From positions 124,001 through 188,000 of the forward strand of contig JAMAHW010000037.1 of NCBI GenBank assembly GCA_023627715.1: 64,000 nucleotides of DNA, written 5' to 3'. The notes below the pieces were generated by a model. It was not told the origin of the DNA. It ran no database searches and was given only the letters and a program-made list of their open reading frames with translations. Position 1 is the first letter of the stretch. Each line of letters begins with the position of its first letter. Below are positions 1 through 12,228 of this stretch, piece after piece. Made by a program: the position numbers and the translations under genes. Source of the stretch: Periconia sp. R9002 (lineage: Eukaryota > Ascomycota > Dothideomycetes > Pleosporales > Periconiaceae).

Positions 1-1
1 T

Positions 2-3000
2 CTGCCTGCTTTTTACTTTGATCCTACCATCAACCCTATATCATCCCGTGCGGTAGCGCCCAAGAATATTACAGTCAGCCATGAAGACCAAGTATTCGGC
101 TATGGAAACGACGAGGATGAAGACGATGACTTCGAAATGATGGATGAACTGGAGCCTTTCATGGATGAAGAAGAGCTATATACCCCTGACACAGCTTCTA
201 CCATCGCTCTTTGGTGGGCCCCGCACCCCTTTGACAAACGCTCAGGTAGGATGGTGAGGGCACAAGATGTTCCATTAGTCAAACAGTGGTACCTTGAGCA
301 TGTGCCATCCGGTCAACCGGTGAAAGTACGCGTGTCTTACCAGAAGCTGCTGAAGACTTACGTTCTCAATGAACTGCATAAGCGCCCAGCAAAAGCACAG
401 AACAAACAAAATTTGATGCGTACATTGAAAGGCACGAAGTTCTTTCAGCAATCCAAGATTGACTGGGTTGAAGCCGGGCTCCAAGTCTGCCGTCAAGGTT
501 ACAACATGTTGAATCTCCTTATTCACAGGAAAAACCTTACCTATCTGCATCTGGACTACAACTTCAATCTGAAGCCGGTAAAAACCTTGACTACCAAAGA
601 ACGTAAAAAGTCGCGGTTCGGAAACGCCTTCCACCTGATGCGCGAAATTTTACGATTGACCAAACTTATCGTCGACTTGCAAGTTCAATTCCGTCTGGGC
701 GAACTCGATGCTTTCCGACTTGCAGACGGTATATTGTACGCATTCAACCATGTCGGACAGCTGACGGGTATGTATCGCTACAAGTACAAACTTATGCACC
801 AAATCCGCTCCTGCAAAGACTTGAAGCATCTCATCTACTATCGATTCAACTCTGGCCCTGTTGGAAAAGGTCCTGGTTGTGGTTTCTGGGCTCCTGCCTG
901 GCGTGTATGGCTTTTTTTCATGCGCGGTATCATACCGTTATTGGAACGCTGGCTTGGAAACCTGCTTTCGCGTCAATTCGAAGGTAGACACAGCAAGGGC
1001 GTCGCAAAAACGGTAACAAAACAGCGAGTTGAGTCCCACTTTGACTTGGAGCTTCGTGCAGCTGTCATGAGTGACCTCACGGACATGATGCCAGAAGGTA
1101 TCAAGCAAAATAAGGTCAACACTGTTCTTCAGCATCTATCGGAAGCCTGGCGATGTTGGAAGAGTAACATCCCATGGAAGGTTCCTGGCCTGCCCGCGCC
1201 CATCGAGAACATAATTCTACGTTATGTCAAGAGCAAGGCAGATTGGTGGATTTCAGTTGCACACTACAACCGAGAGCGTATCCGACGAGGCGCCACCGTA
1301 GACAAAACTGTCGCCAAGAAGAACCTCGGTCGGTTGACCCGTCTGTGGTTGAAGGCCGAACAAGAACGTCAACACAACTACATGAAGGATGGACCATACG
1401 TGTCGCCCGAAGAGGCTGTTGCAATCCACACCACTATGGTTCATTGGTTGGAGGCGCGAAAGTTCCAACCCATTCCTTTCCCTAGTGTGTCCTACAAGCA
1501 TGATACGAAAATTCTCATTCTTGCTCTTGAGCGTCTTCGGGAAGCATACTCCGTCAAAGGTCGCTTGAATCAGAGCCAACGTGAAGAGTTGGCATTGATT
1601 GAACAGGCATACGACTCGCCGGGAACTACCCTGGCTAGAATCAAACGTTTCATGCTCACGCAGCGTGCGTTCAAGGAAGTCGGCATTGACATGAATGATA
1701 ACTACAGCACAATCAATCCCGTCTACGATATCGAACCCATGGAGAAAATCACAGATGCATACCTCGACCAGTACCTTTGGTATCAAGCTGACCAGCGACA
1801 CCTATTCCCCGGGTGGATCAAACCTTCCGACACCGAGGTCCCTCCTCTTCTGACGTACAAGTGGGCCCAAGGAATTAACAATCTCGATAAAGTCTGGGAA
1901 TACCAAGATGGCGAATGCAATGTCATGATCGAGACGCAACTGTCCAAGGTATACGAGAAAATGGACCTCACTCTCCTCAACCGGTTGCTACGATTGATCA
2001 TGCAGCATGATCTCGCGGACTACATTACATCAAAGAATAATGTTCAACTCAACTACAAGGACATGAATCACGTAAATGCTTATGGTATGATTCGCGGATT
2101 GCAGTTCTCCGCTTTCGTTTTCCAATACTACGGCCTTGTCCTAGATATCCTCCTTTTGGGTCTTCAGCGAGCGAACGAGATTGCAGGGGCCCCTGAGAGC
2201 CCTAACGACTTCCTTCAGTTCAAAGATAAAGAAACGGAGGTTCGTCATCCCATCCGATTGTATACGCGTTACATCGACCGGATTTGGGTCTTCTTCAGAT
2301 TCACTGCGGATGAGTCGCGTGACCTCATTCAGCGCTTCTTAACAGAGAATCCTGATCCGAATTTCGAAAATGTCATCGGTTATCGCAATAAGAAGTGCTG
2401 GCCTCGCGATTCTAGAATGCGACTCATGCGCCACGATGTCAATCTTGGGCGCGCGGTATTCTGGGACTTGAAGAACCGCCTTCCACGGTCTCTCACTACG
2501 ATCGAATGGGATGACACGTTTGCGAGTGTCTACAGCCGTGACAACCCTAATCTTTTGTTCTCCATGTGCGGTTTCGAAGTCCGCATCTTGCCCAAGATAC
2601 GCAACCTCAGCGATGAATTCCCCACAAAAGACAGTGTGTGGTCATTAGTCGACAACGCAACCAAGGAACGTACTGCACATGCTTTCTTACAGGTCACGGA
2701 AGAAGACATTGCCAAATTCAACAACCGCATCCGGCAGATTCTGATGTCTTCTGGTTCTACAACCTTTACAAAGATTGCCAATAAGTGGAATACCACGCTC
2801 ATTGCACTCTTTACATATTACAGAGAGGCTGCAGTCTCGACTGTCCAGCTTCTCGATACAATTGTCAAGTGTGAAACCAAGATTCAGACCCGGGTAAAGA
2901 TTGGCCTCAATTCTAAAATGCCTTCCCGTTTCCCCCCAGCCGTCTTCTATACACCCAAAGAACTTGGTGGTTTGGGTATGATCTCAGGATCTCACATCCT

Positions 3001-6000
3001 TATTCCCGCCAGCGACAAGCGCTGGTCCAAGCAGACCGATACCGGTGTTACCCATTACCGTGCTGGAATGTCTCACGATGAAGAGACGCTTATCCCGAAC
3101 ATTTTCCGTTACATCATTCCTTGGGAATCTGAATTCGTGGACTCGCAACGTGTCTGGATGGAATATTCCCAGAAGCGACAAGAAGCTCATCAGCAGAATC
3201 GACGACTAACCCTTGAGGATCTCGAAGATAGCTGGGACCGTGGTCTGCCTCGTATCAACACTCTTTTCCAGAAGGATAGGAGTACCCTTAGCTTCGACAA
3301 AGGTTTCCGAGCTAGGACTGAATTCAAGATTTATCAACAAATGAAGAGCAACCCTTTCTGGTGGACCAGTCAACGCCACGATGGAAAGTTGTGGAACCTG
3401 AACGCATACCGGACGGATGTTATACAAGCGTTGGGCGGTGTGGAAACGATCTTGGAGCATACCCTATTCAAGGCGACTGCATTCCCTTCCTGGGAGGGTC
3501 TGTTTTGGGAGAAGGCCTCTGGATTTGAGTACGTTGAAATCCCTTTTCCTTTTATACCCCCCTCCCCCTTACCAAAAATTTTCAAATTTCAAAAGTGTGG
3601 GTATAAAGTCAACCACACACAACCAGGGTGGTCACAGTACATAATCAGTATGTCAATCCGCTGTGCCATGCGGTGTCTCGATAGCAGACGACTCTGCACC
3701 TAGGGTTTGATATCAAATTTTACCTGGGTACGAAACGGTATTGAGACATCGCGTGGTGTGGCTCTTTGAGACCATGATCACCCACTGCATCACCCCTAGT
3801 TGAGTGGAACCGACTTTGTACTCACAAATTTGGAGTCTATCCTTATTCCTACCTTGAATCTTTCTATCAAGTACAGCGTTATACATTGGCGTTTACTAAC
3901 ATTTCTGTTTTAGGGAGTCCATGAAATTCAAAAAGCTCACCAACGCTCAACGATCCGGTCTGAATCAAATCCCCAATCGTCGTTTCACTCTCTGGTGGTC
4001 ACCAACAATCAATCGTGCGAACGTCTACGTCGGTTTCCAAGTCCAATTGGATCTTACTGGGATCTTCTTGCACGGCAAGATTCCCACGCTCAAAATTTCT
4101 CTCATCCAAATTTTCCGCGCCCATTTGTGGCAAAAGATACACGAATCTGTTGTGATGGATCTGTGCCAAGTTTTTGATCAAGAGCTGGAAGCCTTGGGCG
4201 TCGAAACCGTACAGAAAGAAACGATTCATCCCCGAAAGTCCTACAAGATGAATAGCTCCTGCGCTGATATTCTCCTGTTCGCAAGCCACAAATGGAGCGT
4301 TTCTCCTCCGTCGATGCTTTACGATAACAAGGACAATATGACTGCGACCACGACAAACAAGTTCTGGATCGATGTCCAATTGCGTTATGGCGATTATGAT
4401 TCGCACGATGTTGAACGCTACGTTCGTGCTAAGTACTTGGATTATACTCAGGACAGCATGAGCATCTACCCCTCCGCCACAGGTTTGATGATTGCTATAG
4501 ACCTGGCATACAATTTGTACTCGGCCTATGGTCAGTATTTCCCAGGTCTCAAAATGCTTATGCAGCAGGCCATGGCGAAGATCATGAAAGCCAATCCCGC
4601 TCTTTACGTCCTACGGGAGCGTATCAGGAAGGGCTTGCAGCTGTACGCCTCAGAGAGCAACCAAGAGTTTCTCAACTCACAGAACTATTCGGAGCTATTC
4701 AGCAACCAGGTCCAGCTATTCATTGATGATACCAACGTGTACCGCGTCACGATCCACAAAACATTCGAGGGTAATTTGACGACGAAGCCGATCAATGGAG
4801 CCATCTTCATCTTCAACCCACGTACCGGACAACTTTTCCTGAAGATCATTCATACCAGCGTTTGGGCAGGCCAGAAACGTCTTGGTCAACTGGCCAAATG
4901 GAAGACTGCAGAGGAAGTCGCAGCCCTTATTCGTTCGTTGCCTGTGGAAGAGCAGCCCAAGCAGCTTATCGTCACTCGCAAGGGTTTGTTGGACCCTCTA
5001 GAAGTCCATCTGCTCGATTTCCCTAACATCTCGATTCGTGCGTCTGAGCTACAATTGCCCTTCCAGGCTGCCATGAAGGTGGAGAAGCTCGGCGATATGA
5101 TTCTCCGTGCCACCGGACCTCAGATGGTGCTCTTCAATCTGTACGATGAGTGGCTCAAGACAATTTCATCGTACACTGCGTTCTCACGGTTGATCTTGAT
5201 TCTTCGTGCTCTGCACGTCAACCAAGATAAAACCAAACTGCTCCTACGCCCAGACAAGACAGTGATCACGCAGGAACATCACATTTGGCCTTCTCTGTCG
5301 GATGAAGAATGGATCAAGGTTGAAACCCAGCTTCGAGACCTTATCTTGCTCGACTATGGCAAAAAGAACAATGTCAACACTTCTTCTCTCACCAGCAGCG
5401 AAGTTCGTGACATTATTCTTGGTATGGAAATCTCAGCTCCATCTATGCAACGTCAGCAAGCCGCCGAGATCGACAAACAGCAAGAGGAGCAACAGCAGCT
5501 GACAGCCGTCACTACTAAGACCCAAAATATCCACGGCGAAGAGATGGTCATCACGACGACCTCTCAATATGAACAAGCTTCTTTCGCTTCTAAGACTGAG
5601 TGGCGCACACGAGCTGTGGCGACATCGAATCTTCGTACCCGCGCCAACAACATCTATATCAATTCCGAGGATGTCAAGGAGGAGGGTCATTTCACTTATG
5701 TTATGCCCAAGAATGTGCTGAAGCGCTTCATTGCCATTGCAGATCTTCGCGTTCAGGTGGCTGGCTATCTGTACGGAAAGTCTCCACGCGACAATGACCA
5801 AGTTAAGGAAATCGTCAACATCGTCATGATCCCTCAGGTTGGCAACACTCGCGATGTTCAGTTACCCAAAGAACTGCCACAGCACGAATATCTTAACGAC
5901 CTTGAGCCCCTGGGCATAATTCACACCGTCAGCGGAAATGAGCCTCCATACATGCAAGCTAGCGATGTGACACAGCATGCCCGTCTCATGAATCAACATG

Positions 6001-6395
6001 CAACCTGGGACAAGAAAACAGTTTCTATGACTGTTTCTTTCACACCTGGTTCCGTTTCCCTTGCTGCTTGGGCACTCACTCCCGCAGGCTACAAATGGGG
6101 TGCGATCAACAAGGATACCATGTCTGACAATCCCTCCGGTTTCTCTACTTCTTTCGGCGAGAAATGCCAGTTACTGCTTTCTGACAAGATTCGCGGTTAT
6201 TTCCTCGTACCCGACAACGGTGTCTGGAACTACAGCTTCATGGGAAGCGCGTTCAGCAATGTAGAGAAGCAGCCAGTCCGTGTCAAGCTGGACACTCCGC
6301 CAAAGTTCTACGATGCCATCCACCGCCCTCTGCACTTCCATAATTTCGCCGAGTTGGAGGATGTTTTCGTTGATAGAGAGAACACTTTTGAGTAA
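2..6395 (+). CDS. PRP8: Pre-mRNA-splicing factor Prp8 (5' partial)
   Basis: Core U5 snRNP protein that holds the catalytic RNA centre of the spliceosome in the nucleus. The frame is open from base 2, so about 350 N-terminal residues lie outside the window; about 2,002 residues are visible. Exons are 2-3528 and 3914-6395. The 385-nt intron has donor GTACGTT, a CTAAC branch site at 3896-3900 and acceptor TTTTAG, and joins GFE to ESMKFKKL exactly as in Prp8. Upstream comes the reverse-transcriptase-like/linker/endonuclease-like core. After the intron come the RNase H-like domain (about 4720-5230) and the C-terminal MPN/Jab1 domain (about 5690-6390, ending DRENTFE), which binds Brr2. Similarity is near full length and colinear. 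No intein interrupts the visible part, although PRP8 is a common intein host in fungi. Conservation makes the call very safe. Confidence 0.98.
3529..3913 (+). other. Long spliceosomal intron in PRP8
   Basis: At 385 nt this intron is several times longer than the other introns resolved here (mostly 50-110 nt). It starts GTACGTTG and ends TTTTAG, with CTAAC 13 nt before the end. The first 175 nt continue the Prp8 frame without a stop (TAG at 3701-3703). An unspliced transcript would therefore give a protein cut before the RNase H-like and MPN domains. Confidence 0.95.
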
Positions 6396-7787
6396 GGTTT
6401 GGAAAGGGGCCGATTCATTTCGTGGGTCAATGTGTATTTGTATTTGGCGTTTGCGTCGGCATGTATCTGCATTGGCGTTGGATGGGTCTATATCTGCCGA
6501 TGGTAGGCAGAAATGGGAGGTGAAAAAATCTGTCATTGTAGTTTACCTGTATTAACTCAATTCATGGAATCATCATATTTGTTTCACGTCGTGTGCAGTT
6601 TGTATGCCCGTTTTAAATGGTAGCCAGTGTTGTTGTGCTATGACGCCCATATTTGAAGCTGGGAGTACATTATTAATGTCTTAAAATGCAAATCAACGTA
6701 ATGAGTCGATAAGACGACTCGGTACTCAAGGTATAGCAAAGACGGCTACAAGTGCTCCAATGGATCGCCATTTGCCTCCTGTGGTTGACACCCGTATTTC
6801 CTTGACTTTTACGATTTTCAACACTTCTAACTTGCATTCAGGCATTCTAACATGGTGGTACCGACCTACTGGAAATCAAGAATACATTCTACAAATCGAA
6901 ACGCAGAATTCTAGAGCAGTTCGCCTTATAACCCTTGCTAGCTCGATTGATGCTGATGGATGGTAGACTATCCTGAAACCATGCCGGGTTTTTTGCACAG
7001 TGAAAGTAGCATAAGCCTCTTTTAGGACAGCGTTGCTCTTTGTCAGCCACTAGATTTAAGTATACGAACTGCACGTAAAACTCGACTAACTCTGGTGAAT
7101 AAAGTCCCGGTGCCTTCGAGCATTATGTTACTGAGGAAAATTTGAGATACTTTGTACACTAGCTCACGATAGCAGATATGTGGTTCTTCAACCATGAACA
7201 CCAATCGTGATGTCATTGTCCTTTTTACGGTCGTTTATGGTAGTTAAGGCCGCCCAACTATTTTTGTCACCCCTTTTTTGTTAATGTCCAGTTCGACCCC
7301 TGCTAATAGCGCGTCTTAAACAATAATGTATATTAGCTCGAAAAAAGCTACAGAACGATATATCGGTCCTCTGCACAACTTCAGATGTACTGCGTACAGA
7401 AACAGAAAAAATTGCCAACAACATTTAGTTTTTCGAGTGCATTCATATCCCTTTGCATGAGCATAGAATACTGTGGCTTCATTAGTACCCTCACGTGAAA
7501 TTCGATCGCACGACGAACCCAATAGCAAGCACATGGTGACGTATCGTCAGCTAAGCCTGGAGGCCTTAAGTGAAGTCGGGGGGCCAAAATACCCGTTAAG
7601 GGAAAGTATGGACGTCCGCAGCACCATAGGTCTCAGTGGAGGCGAAGCGAAATGAGGCTTTGTTTCGAAAATCTTTCCTGTGTTTGAACCATGCGCAAGG
7701 ACTGTACTTACAAAAGCAATCGTATATCCAACCTTCATATGCTTAACCATTGGCCTCGCACCGCTACCAGAAGCCAATGTCCTTGTC
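6396..7787. other. PRP8 3' flank and intergenic region
   Basis: About 1.4 kb with only short, unconvincing open frames. The first few hundred bases are probably the PRP8 3' UTR. The remainder, up to the membrane-protein start, is fairly AT-rich. I see no RNA gene and no recognisable repeat. Confidence 0.6.
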
Positions 7788-9763
7788 ATGTCGCGCTACA
7801 CTCTGTTATCCCCCCAAGTGACGCGATGGCCTTGGAGTGATATACGAAAACGCTGGCTTCTTGCGATTACCTGGGTCCTGGTGGTGCTGTGGTTCCTCTT
7901 CCTTCTCGGCGGTGTTACCATTTTGGCTAGTAATAAGTGGTCACTAAACGGGAAAGCAGACAGAAGTGCATGTAGACCGGATGATTCTTTCAGTGTGTAC
8001 CCCGCGAACTTATTTTGGTCTCGTTGGTCTGGTTCAGGGCTCTTCCAGGTCACTCTTGGGTTTGGACCGTTAAGTTTCAGCACTGCGAAAGCGATTGATG
8101 TTGCCTGGGATATTGTAAGCCGCCAATATGTCTCCGTACAAATCATTCATTCCGAACTAACAGGATGGTAATTAGGTTGTTGGAAGAGGCGGGCAAGGCA
8201 TTATAGGGCTTATATCGTGGAACGTTATTAAAAAATATGTTACCGTGTCGATGATATGTCGCGGGCCTGTTACATTCCACACCTACCGCACTGTATTCCT
8301 CCAGGATCAACCATTGTTGTTCGCAATCCCGAAACTTCTGAGAGATTTCGTATATCGGCACCGTCTCAACTCTAAAGCGGCAATGACTTGTATCCTATCG
8401 ACCCTTTGCTTCATCCTTGCCTTCCCAACCTTGGCTAGCGCAATGACAAGTTACACGACAAATACGAAAGCGTACGTGCCAGATCGATCAAGTAATCTGT
8501 TGGCATTTGACTCTTTCCAGAGGATCTACTTTGTTATTCATGACGGTGATAGAATCAATCGAACTAAGGACTACCTTGTCACTTCCCAGGGAAATAATGG
8601 AGGTGAGACAGCACCGCTCAAATTTGATTCTCAGGTTGAATTTGTAACTAAAAACTGTGACAGTGGACCCTCTACTTAACTATGGGAGGATAGAATATGG
8701 AGAGTGTTCCCCTCGACCCTGGCTCCTGAACGTTGGAGTTGTAGATCTCAAAGGCCTTTCCGAAGATAATAAGGATCTAAACTGTGCCATGCCATACCTG
8801 GTCAGTCGATGTGAGTGTTTTTCCATTGGCTCAGTTCAACTTTTAGTATGATTTGATTGTTTCTGACGTATGTTGTCACAAGACACGAATGCATATGGCT
8901 TAGGAGGCCAAAATTATACGCGGTCTAACTTCGAGAGCATTGCGTTACCTCCTCCGGTACTCAACATAACGGCGCATTTCCTGGGACATGAACTCGAGGT
9001 ATACAGTCATGATGACAATCCTTCAAAAGCGATGTGGATGCATCTCAACGATACATATGACTATACAAATATCGTTTCAGCAGGAACCTGTCAAGCGACG
9101 AAAGTAAGCAATCCTCGTTTCTCTATCCTTACACTGAGCTAACATATTCCCAAGACCTACAAATGGGGGTTCTCCTTTCTTCTACTCTACATAACGTTTT
9201 GCCTGCTGCTTCTTTGGTCTCTTGCTATGCTTACGACTTGGTTTTATGCAAAGTACATGCTCAGGAAACACGAGTTTGTCCACATATCAGGCGAGGTCAG
9301 AGCAGTTTTCGAACTCGCCGAAAGTATGCAAGACCAGCTTGGCTCCACACTTACCACGGGACTGGCCCAGCGACACACGCCGGAAAAGGAACTTTCCCAT
9401 CGCATCAATAAGCAACTACGGGGAGGTTCAATATCCTATACCTCGCCACTTAGCAGCACGAGCGAAGAAAACGGGAAAATATCACAGGCAGCTACTATTT
9501 ACCCTAGGATCAATAATTGGTGGGCGAAGAGTTTTGTGATCGTATTTATAGCAAGCTTGCTGCCTTACGAGTTGTTCTTGATAACCCGTCAATGGCGATA
9601 TATTTTGCCCGCTAAGCTGCTTTTTGGTGTGGCCATCTCTTTACTGCTTGCGACAATTATAGGGTCGACGAATGGGAACAGATCGGTACTGTTCATTTTC
9701 TCCGTTATTATCCTAGTTGTACCAGTTGTTTTCATGACAGAATTGTTGGTAGCTCGAAGATAA
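7788..9763 (+). CDS. Polytopic membrane protein, fungal family of unknown function
   Basis: Five exons: 7788-8114, 8176-8602, 8694-8810, 8883-9103 and 9155-9763 (566 residues). Donors are GTAAGC, GTGAGA, GTGAGT and GTAAGC, all frames join, and CTAAC/CTTAAC branch sites are visible. The 7788 ATG is the first in frame. One membrane span is near residues 20-45 and a second near 178-200 after a basic linker. A long, presumably outside loop contains N-glycosylation-type sites (NYT, NIT, NDT). A third span starts at about 368, and three more sit near the C-terminus, which ends ELLVARR. The stretches FSVYP...FQVTLGFG and DIVVGRGGQ at the first splice join match a family of Pezizomycotina membrane proteins I know only as hypothetical. 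It sits alone between PRP8 and a secreted-protein gene. Function and ligand are unknown. Confidence 0.85.
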
Positions 9764-10362
9764 TGGCTCGAGATGATTATTAGGCTACACAAAAATACAT
9801 TGTTACATACCTTTTCCCGTCCGAACTATACTGTTTTGTTTCTATAGAAGTATTCTTTGCGGTGGCTGCTTAAATTTCGCAATTGATAAAATGCCGTCCT
9901 CGAATCTAGAGCGCAAAGACCATAAAAGATGACCAATCACTAATTATTTCCTGGCCGAAATGCACCGGAGACAACTATGAGTTATTTGTCTGGTAAATGG
10001 CACGGAAACAAACAATGGTAGACAAGTTGAAGCATTAAGATAGGGCGATTAAGGGCAGTCAGTATTTGCAGGTAATTACCGAGTAATCGAACCTGTATAT
10101 TGCATAGTCAAAAAAAGGTATAATCTAGGAGAGCTTGACCGAATCCTAGATACCACCATTGGATTAATTTCTCTCAAATACCATTTGCTTAACAATCTGT
10201 CCCCAAAAACTGTTGTTTTACCAAAGAATCACCCTACTGTCTCCCTCGCATTACAACAGCCTACCAGCTTTACAAAGGAGAATCAAAGAAGTGCTCAAAA
10301 CTCATTCCACCCCAGCCCTGTTCTCTTTACGTTATTCTCCGCGACTCAGAGTGACAAGGTGA
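9764..10362. other. Intergenic, AT-rich
   Basis: About 600 bases between two genes that converge here. It presumably holds both 3' UTRs. I see no gene, RNA or clear repeat. Confidence 0.5.
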
Positions 10363-10893
10363 CTATGACTTATTCAAAAAATGGTTCCATCCAACCAATT
10401 CATACAGTAAGTGATACTCTGGACACCTCTTCATGACCCCAACAACCCGCCTTCGGCACCTATCACTCTGAGACCACCACAACAAACACACTTGCGATGT
10501 CATCTCGTCGTTGGAATCGATACCCGTACAAGGCTCCTGGGCCATCAAACTGTTGAGAAGATACTCCGAGGAATCTTGTGTGCATATGACAGGGCGTATT
10601 TCTTGGTTGATGTTGGTGGCGCAGGTCTGAACATGTCTGTTCAACGTGGCGCAAAGCCGCTTGTTCAGCTCCGAAAGTGTGCAAAACTTGGTGTTGCTTG
10701 CTTGTTGGACTTGCCAGGTAGACCAGGTAGAGGGTGGCTTTTTCTGGGTCTGCCTGGGAGTACCGCTGGGCTGTATTGGGCGTGATGTGCTTGTTATGAG
10801 AACAGAGGATGAATTTGTCGCGAATGTGTCTTGGGCGATGGCGGCTCCAAATGTCAGGGCCAAAATAGCCTGAAGAATGACGAAGGTTTTCAT
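10363..10893 (-). CDS. Small secreted cysteine-rich protein
   Basis: A 176-residue frame starting with a textbook signal peptide: MKTF, then a hydrophobic core, with a likely cut after AIA-Q near residue 20. A Ser/Thr/Pro-rich linker follows (about 22-60), then a domain with eight cysteines (in KFC, RLC, QTC, VIC, EPC, QVC, DRC, RC) that could form four disulfides. No family is recognised. Size, export signal and cysteine content match the loose class of small secreted proteins that includes fungal effectors, but nothing here shows a role in infection. The C-terminal ~20 residues could instead be replaced by a spliced exon; no clear donor decides this. Confidence 0.65.
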   Translation of the reverse strand: MKTFVILQAILALTFGAAIAQDTFATNSSSVLITSTSRPIQPSGTPRQTQKKPPSTWSTWQVQQASNTKFCTLSELNKRLCATLNRHVQTCATNINQEIRPVICTQDSSEYLLNSLMAQEPCTGIDSNDEMTSQVCLLWWSQSDRCRRRVVGVMKRCPEYHLLYELVGWNHFLNKS

Positions 10894-12100
10894 TTTGAAG
10901 AGGATGATCCGATAGAAAACGATGAAGGTGGACTGGAGTCGAGTTCCAACGATGAAGGGTTAAGCAAAGATATGAAAACTCAAAGGAAATTTCATTTACG
11001 GTCTTTTCACCTCTTCAATCATGGGAAATGGGCGGTTCCTGTCACTAGTCTAAGCGAACTCGGAAAATACTTTCATGTTGTCTCTATTCATCATGTCGTG
11101 AGCTCATGCATTTTAAAGAAATTTGTTTCCTAGCGATTTGCTTGGACCAACTCCGACCGCAGGATTGGTAGCCCCCCGCTTTCCGTATATACCAACCAGA
11201 TTTCGCTACAAGAGATACCTGTTAATTATATTTCTGCAGCTATACATGGATGGTGCCTATGGTTATCATAGATTCTCCGGTACAAGCTTGGCTCACGCGT
11301 AGTTCCATGATATCATCATGTTTCCGACTTCCGTTCACTTGCCAGGGAGCAATAACCCCCATCGTCACGTTGCCTATCCACGAAACGCAAAAGAGACGAA
11401 TTGAATCAACCTGTATCACTCACCTTTTTTTTGTGCAGGGCGCCAAACGATGGACAATGCCAATACTCTGGGATCGTACCTGTCGCGGATTCTATGTGAC
11501 TTTACCGCAGTACAATGTGAAATGCATAATGTGCTATCAAAAAACGATCAAAATTTTTGAAAATGACGCCTCATAAGTTACTATAGCAAAGAAGTTCTTG
11601 TAAGATTTGAGGTGTTGTAAATCGTGATGGCAGGCATCGCGTGCATAAAAAATTGTCCGCCCTATTGCGATTACATACCTCGTGAGAACATATATCCATA
11701 CTACCCAGAAATGAGTATGATATTCGCAGTATACCTGTGGATAATAAGTACTTGGCCATTTATAGGCACCATTACTGTAGTTTGGGTGTCAACAAAGGTC
11801 AAAAACAAGGCGCCCAAGAAGGATACCAAATCCAATGGAATGAGGAACACACTGAAGCTTTTCCAATGCTTGAACATTGTCAATCAGTAGTTTGAGCATC
11901 CTCCATCCAAAACTCCACCAATCAATAAAATAAATACATGATGATGTTCGTGGTAGTATAGTATCGCGTGTACGACTCAGGCTACTACACCTTTCAATAT
12001 CCAGTCGCAAAAAATGCAATCAATCGCCCTCTGATCTCGGTTTCAGACCCGCAGATGTCTCTCTCCGTTTTCCTCTACGTGCCAAAAAGGAGCAAAAAGG
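10894..12100. other. Intergenic with short membrane-protein-like frames
   Basis: About 1.2 kb with no confident gene. Short frames at 11624-11890 (+) and 11701-11883 (-) encode hydrophobic stretches on opposite strands; each is under 90 codons and neither continues across plausible splice sites. They could be remnants of a decayed membrane-protein gene. Confidence 0.4.
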
Positions 12101-12109
12101 AAAAAAAAA
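12101..12109 (-). terminator. RNA polymerase III terminator of tRNA-Gly
   Basis: A run of nine T on the minus strand, about 12 nt beyond the 3' end of the tRNA gene at 12122-12228, as expected for a Pol III terminator. Confidence 0.8.
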
Positions 12110-12121
12110 GAAAGCTATTAT

Positions 12122-12228
12122 TGCATCGGCCGGGAATCGAACCCGGGGCTAGCCGATGTTGCTATCAGGAATTGAACTGAACGCTCAAGTCTTGGCAACG
12201 GCTAATTTTACCACTAAACCACCGATGC
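12122..12228 (-). tRNA. tRNA-Gly (anticodon GCC) with a 36-nt intron
   Basis: Read on the minus strand, the acceptor stem GCATCGG pairs with CCGATGC (discriminator A). The D-arm is GTTTAGTGGTAAAAT (box A) and the T-arm is CCGGG-TTCGATT-CCCGG (box B). The anticodon stem AGCCG (12203-12199) pairs with CGGCT (12155-12151). The loop is TTGCCA, with GCC at 12196-12194, and is interrupted after position 37 by about 36 nt (12192-12157), the standard nuclear tRNA intron site. Intron GCAAC can pair with GTTGC around the anticodon, giving the bulge-helix-bulge shape that tRNA splicing endonuclease needs. CCA is not encoded. D-arm and anticodon-stem bases differ from the usual eukaryotic tRNA-Gly(GCC), so a diverged or weakly used copy is possible. 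Confidence 0.87.

Noticed and set aside
2..6395. A PRP8 intein
   Set aside because: Fungal PRP8 often hosts inteins, but the visible protein is colinear with the family and has no inserted splicing or homing-endonuclease motifs.
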